Positions 8,524 through 17,255 of a DNA stretch of 64,000 nucleotides are shown piece by piece. Made by a program: the position numbers and the translations under genes. Below the pieces are notes generated by a model. The model did no database searches and was not told the DNA's origin. It saw nothing but the letters and a program-made list of their open reading frames with translations. The stretch is from OMIW01 sp044235645 (GTDB lineage: Bacteria; Bdellovibrionota_C; UBA2361; OMIW01). The stretch spans positions 241,444 through 305,443 of the forward strand of contig JBIIHQ010000004.1 in the NCBI GenBank assembly GCA_044235645.1, in the 5' to 3' direction. Numbering within the stretch: position 1 is the first letter of the stretch; each line of letters opens with the position of its first letter.

Positions 8524-10461
8524 TCACCGATTCTCGGCAAGAACTTCCTTAACGAGTCGAATGTACTCTGCCAAGGTCCATGCTTGAAATGGGGCACCTC
8601 TCGGAGTGTGGGGCCAATCGCCGTCCATGATCTCGGGGAAGGCAAAAGGCCCCGCCTCGTCGTACAAAGAACGAGCAGGACGCACAAAGCGCTCGATGGC
8701 CTCTCGCTTTGCCTCTGGGCTGTTGTCCCGTACGCGCACCCAGCCCTCGACAAAAGGACCAAGCAGCCAGCCCCACGCGGTACCCTGATGATAAGTGGCA
8801 TCACGATCCCACTGAGCGCCGTGGTACCGACCACGGTAGTGTGGGTCAAGGGGCGAGAGGGATCGGACTCCTCCCGTAATGAGAAGGTGCTTTTCGCACG
8901 CATCGATGATGGCGCGGCCTCTTTCTCTCGATACCACGGAAAACGGAAGCCCTCCCACCGCAAAGAGCTGATTGGGCCGTATGGAAGCATCGTGTGTACC
9001 CGGACAGTGATCCACATCAACGACGTCATAAAGCATTGCCGCTTCGTTGTTCCAAAAACGGTCTTTGAATGAATTAGTGGCCTGGGCGAGAAGAGGACGC
9101 CACGTGGGGTCGATTTCGGCTCCTATTTTCAGAGCATTGATCCAGAGAGCCTGGATTTCGACAGGTTTTCCGATGCGCGGGGTGAAGACCACCTCCCCAA
9201 CTTTCGCGTCCATCCAGGTAAGTTGAACTCCCTTGGTGCCACATGCGATCAGGCCATCATCATCCATGTGAATATTGAATCTGGTCCCGGCTCGATAGTG
9301 GGTCAGGATCTGCTGAATTGCCTCGAGGAGAAGGGGATCTTTTTGGGAATTGTGGAACGGCGATGCCGACCAGAGGCTGTGGCATCCGACAACAAACCAG
9401 AGCGCGGCGTCAACTGTATTGTACAGGGTTGGGGCACCTACGTCGCTGAAGGTATTAGGGAGCATACCCTCAGAAATCTCTCCGGCCCACGCAAGCAGGA
9501 TCGCCGTCGCTTCGTCATAACGGCCAAGACTTATCGTTAATCCCCGCATCGAGATGAGGGTATCGCGACCCCAATCGCTAAACCAGGGATATCCCGCGAT
9601 GATGGAGGATCCAGAGCCGCGACGGACCAGGTAGTTTTGAGCATTCAGCTCAAGGTGTTCAGTGTCATCAGGGAAAGAACGTCGGCGCAGCTCAGTGGAA
9701 CGAATGGTGTCAAAGGAGTCGGAAAAGGGAAGGTGCGGCGCGATATCACTATCTGCAGACGCTATCATAATCGCGGATTGGGCTTCCGAGAGCTCAAAAC
9801 GGAATACGCCTGGATTCGCCAGATCCTCAACGCCCGGATATCCCCTCATTTCATCTTCATCGTATCGAAAATTGCGATACCAGTCGGGAGTGTGCGTGTA
9901 GGAACCATTGCTGATTATCGTAATCGGAGGGAGGTCGGGGTATGGTTGCCACATTGCCCCATGGGCAAGAAAATGGGGAGTAAAATTAAATGATTCATTC
10001 TCAGTGTGAAGCGCGTGGATAGAGCGACCAGATATAAGAGGCTTTACCTCAAGCACCGTAGGGTGCGATGAGGTCCCGTTTAATCGCCATGAGCAGAAGA
10101 GAGTCTGTGCGTCACGTAATCGAAACAGCTCAAAGGTGACCGTCTGTTCGTCGGGCAGGAGGAAGATCCAGGTCGGAAAGGGAAACGGAGAAAACGAGGA
10201 AATGGGTGCGGAACAGTGTGGCTCAGTGATGCCGGGGTGGAAGCGGAATCGGTGCAGAGGCGTTCGCTCATCCCCGCGGACGATACACATGTCGAAAGTG
10301 TTGAGGAGTGCTACGCGACCCGTCGGAGGAGTGGAGGCGACGGAGAGAAGGGTGTGATATCTTCGGAACGCGACAAGGTCGCGAGAACCCATCGAAAATC
10401 CACCCAATCCATCGGTCTCAAGCCACTCAGGGGAGGGGGTGTACGGGGTTTGTAATGGCAT
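8524..10461 (-). CDS. Glycogen debranching enzyme (amylo-alpha-1,6-glucosidase)
   Basis: Removes alpha-1,6 branches from glycogen. The N-terminal domain opens with WLETDGLGGFSMGS, a hallmark of the archaeal/bacterial GDE N-terminal domain. The C-terminal (alpha/alpha)6 domain contains GYPWFSDWGRDTLISMRGL with the catalytic DWGRDT region, and a late HQGTAWGWLLGPFVEG segment. The length is about 645 residues. The start is placed at ATG 10461. The frame stays open upstream to a TTG at 10563, but the added residues look non-coding. It is in tandem upstream of the GH63-type gene and near the GT4/GH57 pair. Confidence 0.9.
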   Translation of the reverse strand: MPLQTPYTPSPEWLETDGLGGFSMGSRDLVAFRRYHTLLSVASTPPTGRVALLNTFDMCIVRGDERTPLHRFRFHPGITEPHCSAPISSFSPFPFPTWIFLLPDEQTVTFELFRLRDAQTLFCSWRLNGTSSHPTVLEVKPLISGRSIHALHTENESFNFTPHFLAHGAMWQPYPDLPPITIISNGSYTHTPDWYRNFRYDEDEMRGYPGVEDLANPGVFRFELSEAQSAIMIASADSDIAPHLPFSDSFDTIRSTELRRRSFPDDTEHLELNAQNYLVRRGSGSSIIAGYPWFSDWGRDTLISMRGLTISLGRYDEATAILLAWAGEISEGMLPNTFSDVGAPTLYNTVDAALWFVVGCHSLWSASPFHNSQKDPLLLEAIQQILTHYRAGTRFNIHMDDDGLIACGTKGVQLTWMDAKVGEVVFTPRIGKPVEIQALWINALKIGAEIDPTWRPLLAQATNSFKDRFWNNEAAMLYDVVDVDHCPGTHDASIRPNQLFAVGGLPFSVVSRERGRAIIDACEKHLLITGGVRSLSPLDPHYRGRYHGAQWDRDATYHQGTAWGWLLGPFVEGWVRVRDNSPEAKREAIERFVRPARSLYDEAGPFAFPEIMDGDWPHTPRGAPFQAWTLAEYIRLVKEVLAENR

Positions 10462-10569
10462 AAGCGACGTTTCGGAACGAGTGTCCAGACAGGCTGGAAG
10501 GGCAAGTCCACCACGAGTTCGGCGGGGGTCGACTGAGGATGACCCCCGCCCAAACTCTCGCAATTATTC

Positions 10570-11754
10570 TCAACCAATCGCTCGTTGAAGCTGCTCGACT
10601 TTATCGGCACGTTCCCAGCTAAAGTGTCCTGATGGTTTTGGAGTTCGACCGAAATGTCCGTAAGCAGCCGTTTCTTCGTAGATGGGCTTGAGCAGGTCGA
10701 GGCTCGTAATTATGCCCTTGGGGGTCATTGGGAAGGTATCCCTAATCGCGGTGCTTATCTTATCGGCGGGCACTGTGCCGGTACCAAAAGTATCAACGTA
10801 GACCGAAACCGGTTCAGCAACACCGATAGCATAGGCAATCTGCACTTCACACTTCGAGGCCAGCTTTGCCGCCACGACATTCGCGGCGATATGCCGAGCC
10901 ATGTAGGCTGCTGATCGGTCGACCTTTGAGGGATCTTTGCCTGAAAAGGCACCGCCGCCGTGCCGACTATATCCGCCATAAGTGTCTACGATAATCTTTC
11001 GGCCCGTAAGGCCACAATCTCCGACTGGTCCGCCGATGATGAAACGGCCCGTTGGATTGATCAGAAAACGGGTGTCGGGTCGAAGTAACGCAGGAGGAAC
11101 TACTGCCTTGACGACCTCTTCTCTAATGTATTCTTCCAGCTGGTTGAGGGTAACCTCGTCGGTATGCTGGGATGATACGACGATGGTGTCAACACCGATC
11201 GGCTTCCCATTCTGGTACTGCACCGAGACTTGAGCCTTCGCGTCAGGCCGCAGGTATGGCACTTTTTGACTTTTTCGCTGATGAGACAGCTCCCGCATGA
11301 GGGCATGGGAGAGAGCTATTGGAAGTGGCATCAGTTCGGGCGTTTCATCGCAGGCAAAACCAAACATCAATCCCTGGTCACCAGCGCCCTGTTCCTGATG
11401 GAGCCCCTCACCCTCATTTACCCCCATGCTTATGTCCGGAGACTGTCGGCTCAGGAAGAAGTGTATCTGCGCGGTCTCGGAGTCGAATCCGATCGCCGGA
11501 TCATCGTAGCCGATTCGGCGAATGACGTCCCGCACTACCTTTTCGATCTCGAATTCATGTGATGAGGTTATCTCTCCCGCGATAATAATCGAGGAGTTCT
11601 TGACGAGCGTTTCGCATGCGACTCGGCTCTTGGGGTCGTTTGCCAAATAAGCATCAAGGATTGCATCGCTAATCTGGTCGGCGATCTTGTCAGGATGTCC
11701 CTCAGAGACAGACTCTGAGGTGAAGATGTGTTCAGTTGAAGCTGATAAGGACAT
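10570..11754 (-). CDS. metK: S-adenosylmethionine synthase
   Basis: Makes S-adenosylmethionine from methionine and ATP in the cytoplasm. Family blocks are present: SEGHPDK near the N-terminus, GAGDQGLMFG, the loop region GGYSRHGGGAFSGKDPSKVDRS and the C-terminal GHFGR. At 394 residues it is full length. ATG 11754 is preceded by a G-rich ribosome site. It lies 120 nt downstream of rapZ on the same strand. I looked for SAM-type riboswitch landmarks in that gap and saw none. Confidence 0.97.
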   Translation of the reverse strand: MSLSASTEHIFTSESVSEGHPDKIADQISDAILDAYLANDPKSRVACETLVKNSSIIIAGEITSSHEFEIEKVVRDVIRRIGYDDPAIGFDSETAQIHFFLSRQSPDISMGVNEGEGLHQEQGAGDQGLMFGFACDETPELMPLPIALSHALMRELSHQRKSQKVPYLRPDAKAQVSVQYQNGKPIGVDTIVVSSQHTDEVTLNQLEEYIREEVVKAVVPPALLRPDTRFLINPTGRFIIGGPVGDCGLTGRKIIVDTYGGYSRHGGGAFSGKDPSKVDRSAAYMARHIAANVVAAKLASKCEVQIAYAIGVAEPVSVYVDTFGTGTVPADKISTAIRDTFPMTPKGIITSLDLLKPIYEETAAYGHFGRTPKPSGHFSWERADKVEQLQRAIG

Positions 11755-11875
11755 GGCGATTTCCCCCCAATAAGCGGACGATGGCGACCATTTAAACAGT
11801 CAAGAGGTTTACCCGAGAAACACCTGTGGGTCAAGGTAGGGTTCCTTTGGAGGTTGTCCAAGACAATCAAACAGC

Positions 11876-12772
11876 CTACTTTTCGATATCCCGATGGCCG
11901 ACACTCATAAAAATATCAGGAAGGGAGATGCGTCGCGCGAGCGCCTCGGCGATCGCAACTGATCGATGGCGTCCCCCGGTACAGCCCACCCCGATATTTA
12001 AGTATGCCTTTCCCTCGAAGGCATACCGCGGAATCAGAAATGTAAGAAGATCGGTATACTTACCCAGAAAATTCACGGCATCGACGTGGTGCAGAACGAA
12101 GTCGGCTACCTCTTTGTCGAGACCCACCTTTGGGCGGAGATGTTCAACAAAGTGGGGATTCTGGAGAAATCGCACATCGATGAGGAGGTCGCAATCGCTC
12201 GGTGCGCCATGCTTGAAACCGAAGGAGAAAATATTCACCCGTATCCGAGGTTTGGTGTCAACTGAGACTGATGAGACGAATCTTTGAATCTCGCGACGAA
12301 ACTGATGTATCGACAGCTCCGATGTATCAATGACGTGGTCAGAGATGGCGCGCAGAGGGTGAAGAAGAAGCTGCTCTCGTTCAAGGGTGTCGCTTAGGGT
12401 TTGGTCGACGAGTGGGTCGAATCGGGGGTGGGGACGCCGAGTTTCACTGTACCTCTTGAGGATAGTTGCATGATTGGCCTCCAAGAACAGGAGAACGGTT
12501 TGTAAGCTGGGCTCCTGTCTCAATGACAGCAGCTTCTCTCGATAGGCATCGACATCGTCGGTCGAATCAACGGGGAGAAACAGAGATACCTTATCGAATC
12601 TCTTATCCCCTCCGAGTTTTACTAGTGACAGAAACTTGTTCAGAAGAGAAAACGGAAGGTTATCCACCGCGAAGAACCCGAGATCGCTGAGGCTGTGATG
12701 CGCACTTGAGTGACCAGCACCTGAAAGGCCACATAAGAGCAGAAGGATTTGGGCGGAGGGGCTGGAAGGCAT
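11876..12772 (-). CDS. rapZ: RapZ-family protein with altered Walker A
   Basis: RapZ proteins are RNase adapters controlling glucosamine-6-phosphate synthase levels in enterobacteria; in other lineages the role is less clear. The N-terminal P-loop domain and the C-terminal domain are both recognisable: DLGFFAVDNLP, RYSETRRPHP, and the C-terminal GVGCTGGRHRSVAIAE block. The Walker A reads GLSGAGHS, so the usual lysine is His21 (CAC codon, read directly). That should weaken or abolish nucleotide binding. The start is set at ATG 12772 because the 21 upstream residues are not family-like. Length is about 298 residues, close to the usual 285. Confidence 0.87.
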   Translation of the reverse strand: MPSSPSAQILLLLCGLSGAGHSSAHHSLSDLGFFAVDNLPFSLLNKFLSLVKLGGDKRFDKVSLFLPVDSTDDVDAYREKLLSLRQEPSLQTVLLFLEANHATILKRYSETRRPHPRFDPLVDQTLSDTLEREQLLLHPLRAISDHVIDTSELSIHQFRREIQRFVSSVSVDTKPRIRVNIFSFGFKHGAPSDCDLLIDVRFLQNPHFVEHLRPKVGLDKEVADFVLHHVDAVNFLGKYTDLLTFLIPRYAFEGKAYLNIGVGCTGGRHRSVAIAEALARRISLPDIFMSVGHRDIEK

Positions 12773-13135
12773 GCGGGAGTTTTTTTGAGATAATCGGCAC
12801 CAAACAAAGAGACGATTCGAAGTAAGAACCCTCAAAGGGATTTAGCTCCATGGTAACGCTGGTCGTGCGGGTAAGACCACCCCCCTGCGAAGAATTGAGG
12901 CGATTGTGAAGCTGCCCACACCAACACAAGATACTCCACGTGTGATCCTCTCCCAGTCACCAGGAATAGAGAGGGTGTTGTGATTGCCGAGGTGGTCTGT
13001 AAGCACGAAAAATGGATGGAAAGACGCAGACAGCGTGGTGGGCGGGGTTGAGCTCCTCAGGAACCGATTTTTTTTAAAAATTGTGCTGCAGATGACGAGA
13101 AATCAGGATAACCAAGAGGTGAGCGTGTTCTGGGG
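12773..13135. promoter_or_regulatory. Divergent intergenic region (rapZ / Ser-Thr kinase)
   Basis: 363 bp between divergently read genes. It contains a T/A run (8 T then 5 A) near 13070 and otherwise mixed sequence. It should hold promoters for both genes. I see no consensus promoter, RNA gene or conserved repeat in it. Confidence 0.3.
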
Positions 13136-14437
13136 GTGCGTGGCGTGAAAGGGTCAGAGGCAGCTACTTCGTCAATACCGACGAGTCCGATCGGGATGAC
13201 GGGGGTTGTTTTCCCTCCGGTGGCGGGTGAATTGACAGAGGTGAAGCCGATCGCTCCAGGAGCCCTGGTCGCCGGGATCTATCGAATTGTCCGTTGTCTT
13301 GGCATGGGGAGAACAGGGGCTGTTTATTTGTGCGAGGTGGCGGAGGAAGAAGGAAAAGATCCTCCCCCCGTTGTGGCGGTTAAGTTGCTCTCGCGGGCGA
13401 TAGCGGCGGAAGGCGATCGAAATCCGCTCTATGTTCGGTTCCATCGGGAGGTCGATGCGATTTTTCGGATCGCTCACCCAAATGTGGTGAGTGCCTTCCA
13501 GGCGATCCGTCACGATGGGTTAGTCGGATATTCGATGGACTTCGTAGAGGGAGGGAGTCTGGCGCGTTTAGTCGGGGCTTCTGGAGGGCTTGAGGAGAGG
13601 ATCGCCGTTTCTCTCCTCGAACAGATATCGCGAGGGCTTGAGGCGATTCATGCAGCGGGGGTTATTCATCGGGACATCAAACCGGAAAATATTCTGTTAA
13701 CTCCTCAGAAACAACCAAAAATATCTGACTTTGGGGTCGCTTACTGTGGGTTTGGGTCGCGTTTGACATCAAACGGCGCCCTGGTCGGCACGGTTCAATA
13801 CCTGAGCCCAGAGTACCTTGAAAAGGGGGTCGTGAGCCGTCAGGGAGATGTCTACGCCCTCGGGGTAGTGGCTTATGAACTGGTGACCGGGTCAGCTCCT
13901 TTTGTCGGTCTTGGGCTCTATGAGGCGATAGACGCAAAGGTGAGTGGAGATGCTCCTGACCCTCGGGATAGAAATCCGAGGGTTTCTCCAGAGCTCGCTG
14001 AGGTCATACAGAGAGCGCTGTCGCCGAGTTTGGAGAGACGCTACCGCTCGGCGGCTGAGTTCGGACACTCGGTGAGGTCTCTCGAGGGGCGTGGTGGGAC
14101 GGTCAATAGAGGGGGCGCTTCGGCAGCGAGGGCGAGACGGGATAGGGAGGAGTCCACCGAGAAGGGAGGGACCGGGCCAGGTGAAGGGCGAAGCTCTGGA
14201 CGAGAGCGCTTGATGCGGACTGTTCTGCTTGCCATCGGAGCTCTTTTAATAGGGCTGGGGATACTCTTCGTTTGGAGCGGGTTATTTAAACGCACCGGCC
14301 CGGGGACTGCGTCTCCCGGGTCGAATGAGAGAACATCACAAAAATCGCAATCAACTGCCCGAACATACTCAATAACGAGAGCGATCCCAGCCTCGGTCGC
14401 CGAGCGGTTCGACGAAGAGGAGGATGTGTACGATTAG
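13136..14437 (+). CDS. Hanks-type Ser/Thr protein kinase with C-terminal membrane anchor
   Basis: A bacterial eukaryotic-like kinase with every catalytic landmark present: glycine loop GMGRTGAV at 56-63, lysine K83 in VAVKLL, HRD at 178-180 followed by KPEN, and DFG at 198-200. SPEYL replaces the usual APE. After the kinase domain (about 50-320) comes a charged, disordered linker. A single transmembrane segment lies at about 362-383, and a short Ser/Thr-rich tail follows. The kinase would face the cytoplasm. Start is GTG 13136 or the in-frame GTG 13145. The next gene, 27 nt downstream, encodes a small coiled-coil protein and is probably in the same operon. A FHA protein at 48.7-49.1 kb is a possible reader of phosphothreonine marks. 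Confidence 0.9.
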   Translation: MRGVKGSEAATSSIPTSPIGMTGVVFPPVAGELTEVKPIAPGALVAGIYRIVRCLGMGRTGAVYLCEVAEEEGKDPPPVVAVKLLSRAIAAEGDRNPLYVRFHREVDAIFRIAHPNVVSAFQAIRHDGLVGYSMDFVEGGSLARLVGASGGLEERIAVSLLEQISRGLEAIHAAGVIHRDIKPENILLTPQKQPKISDFGVAYCGFGSRLTSNGALVGTVQYLSPEYLEKGVVSRQGDVYALGVVAYELVTGSAPFVGLGLYEAIDAKVSGDAPDPRDRNPRVSPELAEVIQRALSPSLERRYRSAAEFGHSVRSLEGRGGTVNRGGASAARARRDREESTEKGGTGPGEGRSSGRERLMRTVLLAIGALLIGLGILFVWSGLFKRTGPGTASPGSNERTSQKSQSTARTYSITRAIPASVAERFDEEEDVYD

Positions 14438-14464
14438 TTAAGTGATGAGACGGGGAGAGGGAAA

Positions 14465-14947
14465 ATGGCTTGGGATAGTTGGGAAGAGACCCGGCGTAAA
14501 AACGACGAACACCGGAAGCGGGTTGAGGAGGAGCGGCAGCGCAGGGAGAAGCGGTTGGCTGACGAGCGCCAGCGGATGGCTGACGATAGACAAAAAGCGA
14601 AGGAGAGTAAAAAGGCAGAAGCGAAGAAGAAGGCTGAACGGGAGGAAACGAAGAGAAAGCAGATCGAGCAGTCGAATGCGATGTACTCGGAGGCTCTTGG
14701 GGGTAAGGGCCCTGAAGCTAAGAAGCCGACGATATCTCTTAATAAGTTTGGAGGTATGGGAGGGTTCGGCTCTTCAGGGGGAAGTGCTCCGACGATTCGG
14801 CCAGGACAGAGGGTAGGGGGGATGCCGGGACCTGGGGGAGGGGCGGCGATGCCGGCCAATGCATCCGCCTCGCCCGCACAGCAGGCCACGGTGCATTCGT
14901 CCAATCGATTGACATCAGGATCAGTCTTCTCGGGTTTTCGCCGGTAG
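14465..14947 (+). CDS. Small charged coiled-coil / Gly-rich protein of unknown function
   Basis: 160 residues, not recognised. Residues about 5-75 are a highly charged Lys/Glu/Arg-rich helix expected to form a coiled coil. Residues 90-160 are Gly/Ser/Ala/Pro-rich and probably disordered, ending in SGFRR. No signal peptide or membrane segment. It sits 27 nt after the Ser/Thr kinase gene in the same direction, so it may be a substrate or partner; that is inference from position. Low-complexity composition makes homology hard to judge. It ends 14 nt before the convergent photolyase-related gene. Confidence 0.6.
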   Translation: MAWDSWEETRRKNDEHRKRVEEERQRREKRLADERQRMADDRQKAKESKKAEAKKKAEREETKRKQIEQSNAMYSEALGGKGPEAKKPTISLNKFGGMGGFGSSGGSAPTIRPGQRVGGMPGPGGGAAMPANASASPAQQATVHSSNRLTSGSVFSGFRR

Positions 14948-14961
14948 GGAAAGGAGGGCTC

Positions 14962-16428
14962 TCACAGGTCAGCGAGAAAGGTTTCCGCCCGACGCCGATG
15001 AGCCGTGAAGGTGTCCCCCATTTTATCGAGGTGCCTCGCCACCATTCGAGATCGCGGATTAGCTTCAAAGAGGGGGCGGTGGTCGGCGACAAATGTCCAG
15101 TAGAGGGCGTCCCAGATATCGCACCACGCACCAACGGGGAAATCGCTCATTTTGCGGAGATACGAGGAGCCGCTAACGTACGGTTTTGTGGTCATCAGGC
15201 CACCATCAGCATACTGGCTCATCCCGTAGACGTTGGGCACCATCACCCAGTCGTATGCATCAATAAAAAGTTCCATAAACCACTGGTAAATGGCATCAGG
15301 GTCGATCCGGCAGAGGCACATGATGTTGCCGAGGACCATGAGTCGTTCGATATGGTGAGCATATCCGGTAGAAAGGGCGTTCTTGATAACGTGATCGACC
15401 GGAAGAATGCCCGTTGTCCCATCGTAAAACGCACGAGGGAGTTTGCTTCGTGCGTTGAGCGCATTTCTGGTTCGTTGCATCCGCCCAAATCGTCGGTATA
15501 CGAGGCGGACATATTCCCGCCAACCGATCACCTGCCGAATAAATCCTTCAAGCGCATTCAGGGGGACGGTGCCCTGGTGAGCGAGAGCAGCGGTGACGAC
15601 CTGGAGGGGAGAGAGAAGGCCGATGTTGAGGGCGGGAGTAAGGATAGAATGGAAGAGAATATCACCACGGGTTGAGATTGCATCCTCGTAATCACCAAAA
15701 AGCGGTAGTCGATGGGCGAGGAAGTCGTGGAGCTGCCGAGAAGCATCAGCGGGGGTAATCGGATAGCAGAAGTTTAGGTCTGAGCCGATTGCGTCAGGAA
15801 AATCTCGCGCAACGGAGTGGCGTGCGTCGATTACCCACGATGATTCCGGTGGCTGCCATATGGGGGGAAGGGCGACCGAACGAGGCAGCCGCTTGCGATT
15901 CTCGGTATCGAAGCTCCAGCTGCCACCGACGGGCTTGTTGCGTGGTTCAAGAAGAATGTTGAGGGCGATCCGCTGCTCTCGGTAGAAGCTGGCGAAGAAC
16001 CATCGCGACTTGACCAGTGATCCCCACGAGCCGATTGCTGCGAGCGGAGTAAGAAAATGGGGATCGGGAAGTTCGATGGGAGTAAGGGAGTGTTCTTGGC
16101 ACGTCGCGGTTAACGCGACACTTAGCCAATCATCGCATGGATCGACGAAAAATATCTCACCAGCCCCAGCCCCCGCGAGGAGCTTACCGATATCGGCTGA
16201 GCGAGAGAGATGGAGCGATTCGATAATTCTGACAGGGAGGCCGCGATCTGCTATCTGGTCACGATACCAAAGCATCGATGCCCGATGCAGTATCAGTTTT
16301 TTCCGATGAAAGCGATACTGAGAGAAGTAAAGAGGGTCTTCGATGAGCCATACCTCATCAACGAGAGGGATGGCGGGGTGATCCGCGAAGAGCTGATGAG
16401 GGTATACGAGGGCGATGCGGAGGGACAT
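14962..16428 (-). CDS. Cryptochrome/photolyase-related protein (DPRP family)
   Basis: 488 residues. The N-terminal part (LVYPHQLF...VDEVWLIEDPLYF) and the C-terminal flavin-domain blocks (VPNVYGMSQYADGG, KPYVSGSSYLRKMSD, DALYW) identify the deoxyribodipyrimidine-photolyase-related family, which includes the (6-4) photolyases called FeS-BCP. Light-driven DNA repair is the likely role. The Cys-x2-Cys plus Cys pattern that normally follows KMSDY in Fe-S members is absent here; the segment reads KMSDFPVGAWCDIWDALYW. The iron-sulfur cluster is therefore probably missing, as in a subgroup of the family. Start ATG 16428. It lies 6 nt from the convergently placed end of the OmpA-like gene's operon on the same strand. 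Confidence 0.85.
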   Translation of the reverse strand: MSLRIALVYPHQLFADHPAIPLVDEVWLIEDPLYFSQYRFHRKKLILHRASMLWYRDQIADRGLPVRIIESLHLSRSADIGKLLAGAGAGEIFFVDPCDDWLSVALTATCQEHSLTPIELPDPHFLTPLAAIGSWGSLVKSRWFFASFYREQRIALNILLEPRNKPVGGSWSFDTENRKRLPRSVALPPIWQPPESSWVIDARHSVARDFPDAIGSDLNFCYPITPADASRQLHDFLAHRLPLFGDYEDAISTRGDILFHSILTPALNIGLLSPLQVVTAALAHQGTVPLNALEGFIRQVIGWREYVRLVYRRFGRMQRTRNALNARSKLPRAFYDGTTGILPVDHVIKNALSTGYAHHIERLMVLGNIMCLCRIDPDAIYQWFMELFIDAYDWVMVPNVYGMSQYADGGLMTTKPYVSGSSYLRKMSDFPVGAWCDIWDALYWTFVADHRPLFEANPRSRMVARHLDKMGDTFTAHRRRAETFLADL

Positions 16429-16434
16429 ACGCGA

Positions 16435-17169
16435 TCAGGGGGATACCACGATATCGACCCGACGATTGAGCTGCCGTCCCTCGGCTGTTGCATTAGACAC
16501 GAGAGGCCGCTCGGAACCGTGGCTCTCGACTTTGATACTATCGAGGGCGACGCCGTGTTGGCCGAGGTATCCCATCACTGATCGGGCTCGAGAGCTCGCG
16601 AGCTGTTCGTTGTAGTCTTTCGGTCCCTCATCATCGGAGTGGCCGGAGATAATTATCTTGCGCGCGTAGGGGTTTGCGATGATTGAACGAGCGATGGTTT
16701 GAAGCAGCGCCGCGGAGCCTGCTTTGAGATTTGTCCCATCCTGATCGAAAAAGAGTTGATACACCTGGGGAGCTCCCAGTCCAGCGGGTGGGAAGTCGAG
16801 TCGCGCTTGAATTCGCTTCAGCTGCCTCTCGGTTACCGCGCTATGCAATTTCATATCGGCAAGCACTTCGCGCTGGCTCAAAAGTTCCTCCTCCGACGCA
16901 TCAAGGCCAAGCCCCGTCGCGGCTCCCTCAACAAGCCCCAGCCCCGCACCAACGAGGGCTCCATCCCCCTGATTGCCAGTTTGATTGCCAACGACGGCCC
17001 CCGCGCCTGCTCCCCACGCTGCACCAACGACCGCACCCGCGATACTTTTGTCGGGCCCCTGAGCTGGGGCACACGCAGTAAGAATTGCCGCCCCACCACT
17101 CGCCAGGGCTATCATCAAGAAGCGATGGGTGGAGGGAAAAGATTCGAGAGGACAGAGAGCTTTCATCAT
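16435..17169 (-). CDS. OmpA-family peptidoglycan-associated lipoprotein
   Basis: A lipoprotein with a signal peptide ending in the lipobox LTAC, so it should be lipidated and sorted to the outer membrane. A Gly/Ala-rich stretch with repeated GAGAG-type glycine-zipper motifs follows (about residues 40-85). The C-terminal OmpA domain (about 135-245) contains QLFFDQDGTNL, SGHSDDEGP, NEQLASSRARSV and NRRVDI, the usual peptidoglycan-binding pattern. The start is set at ATG 17169, preceded by GAAGG; a TAATG overlap with lnt at 17256 would give an unusually long 60-residue leader. It is directly downstream of lnt, the enzyme that completes lipoprotein acylation. Confidence 0.87.
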   Translation of the reverse strand: MMKALCPLESFPSTHRFLMIALASGGAAILTACAPAQGPDKSIAGAVVGAAWGAGAGAVVGNQTGNQGDGALVGAGLGLVEGAATGLGLDASEEELLSQREVLADMKLHSAVTERQLKRIQARLDFPPAGLGAPQVYQLFFDQDGTNLKAGSAALLQTIARSIIANPYARKIIISGHSDDEGPKDYNEQLASSRARSVMGYLGQHGVALDSIKVESHGSERPLVSNATAEGRQLNRRVDIVVSP

Positions 17170-17255
17170 GGCAACCTTCGGGAGACGGGCTGATTCGGTA
17201 AGACTAAGACCTGAAGACCCCAGAGGCAAGGGCTCTTTGGAAATGTTCGGATTCA

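Noticed and set aside
11755..11875. SAM-riboswitch upstream of metK
   Set aside because: Looked for the conserved stems and pseudoknot landmarks of SAM-type riboswitches in the 120-nt gap; none were seen.
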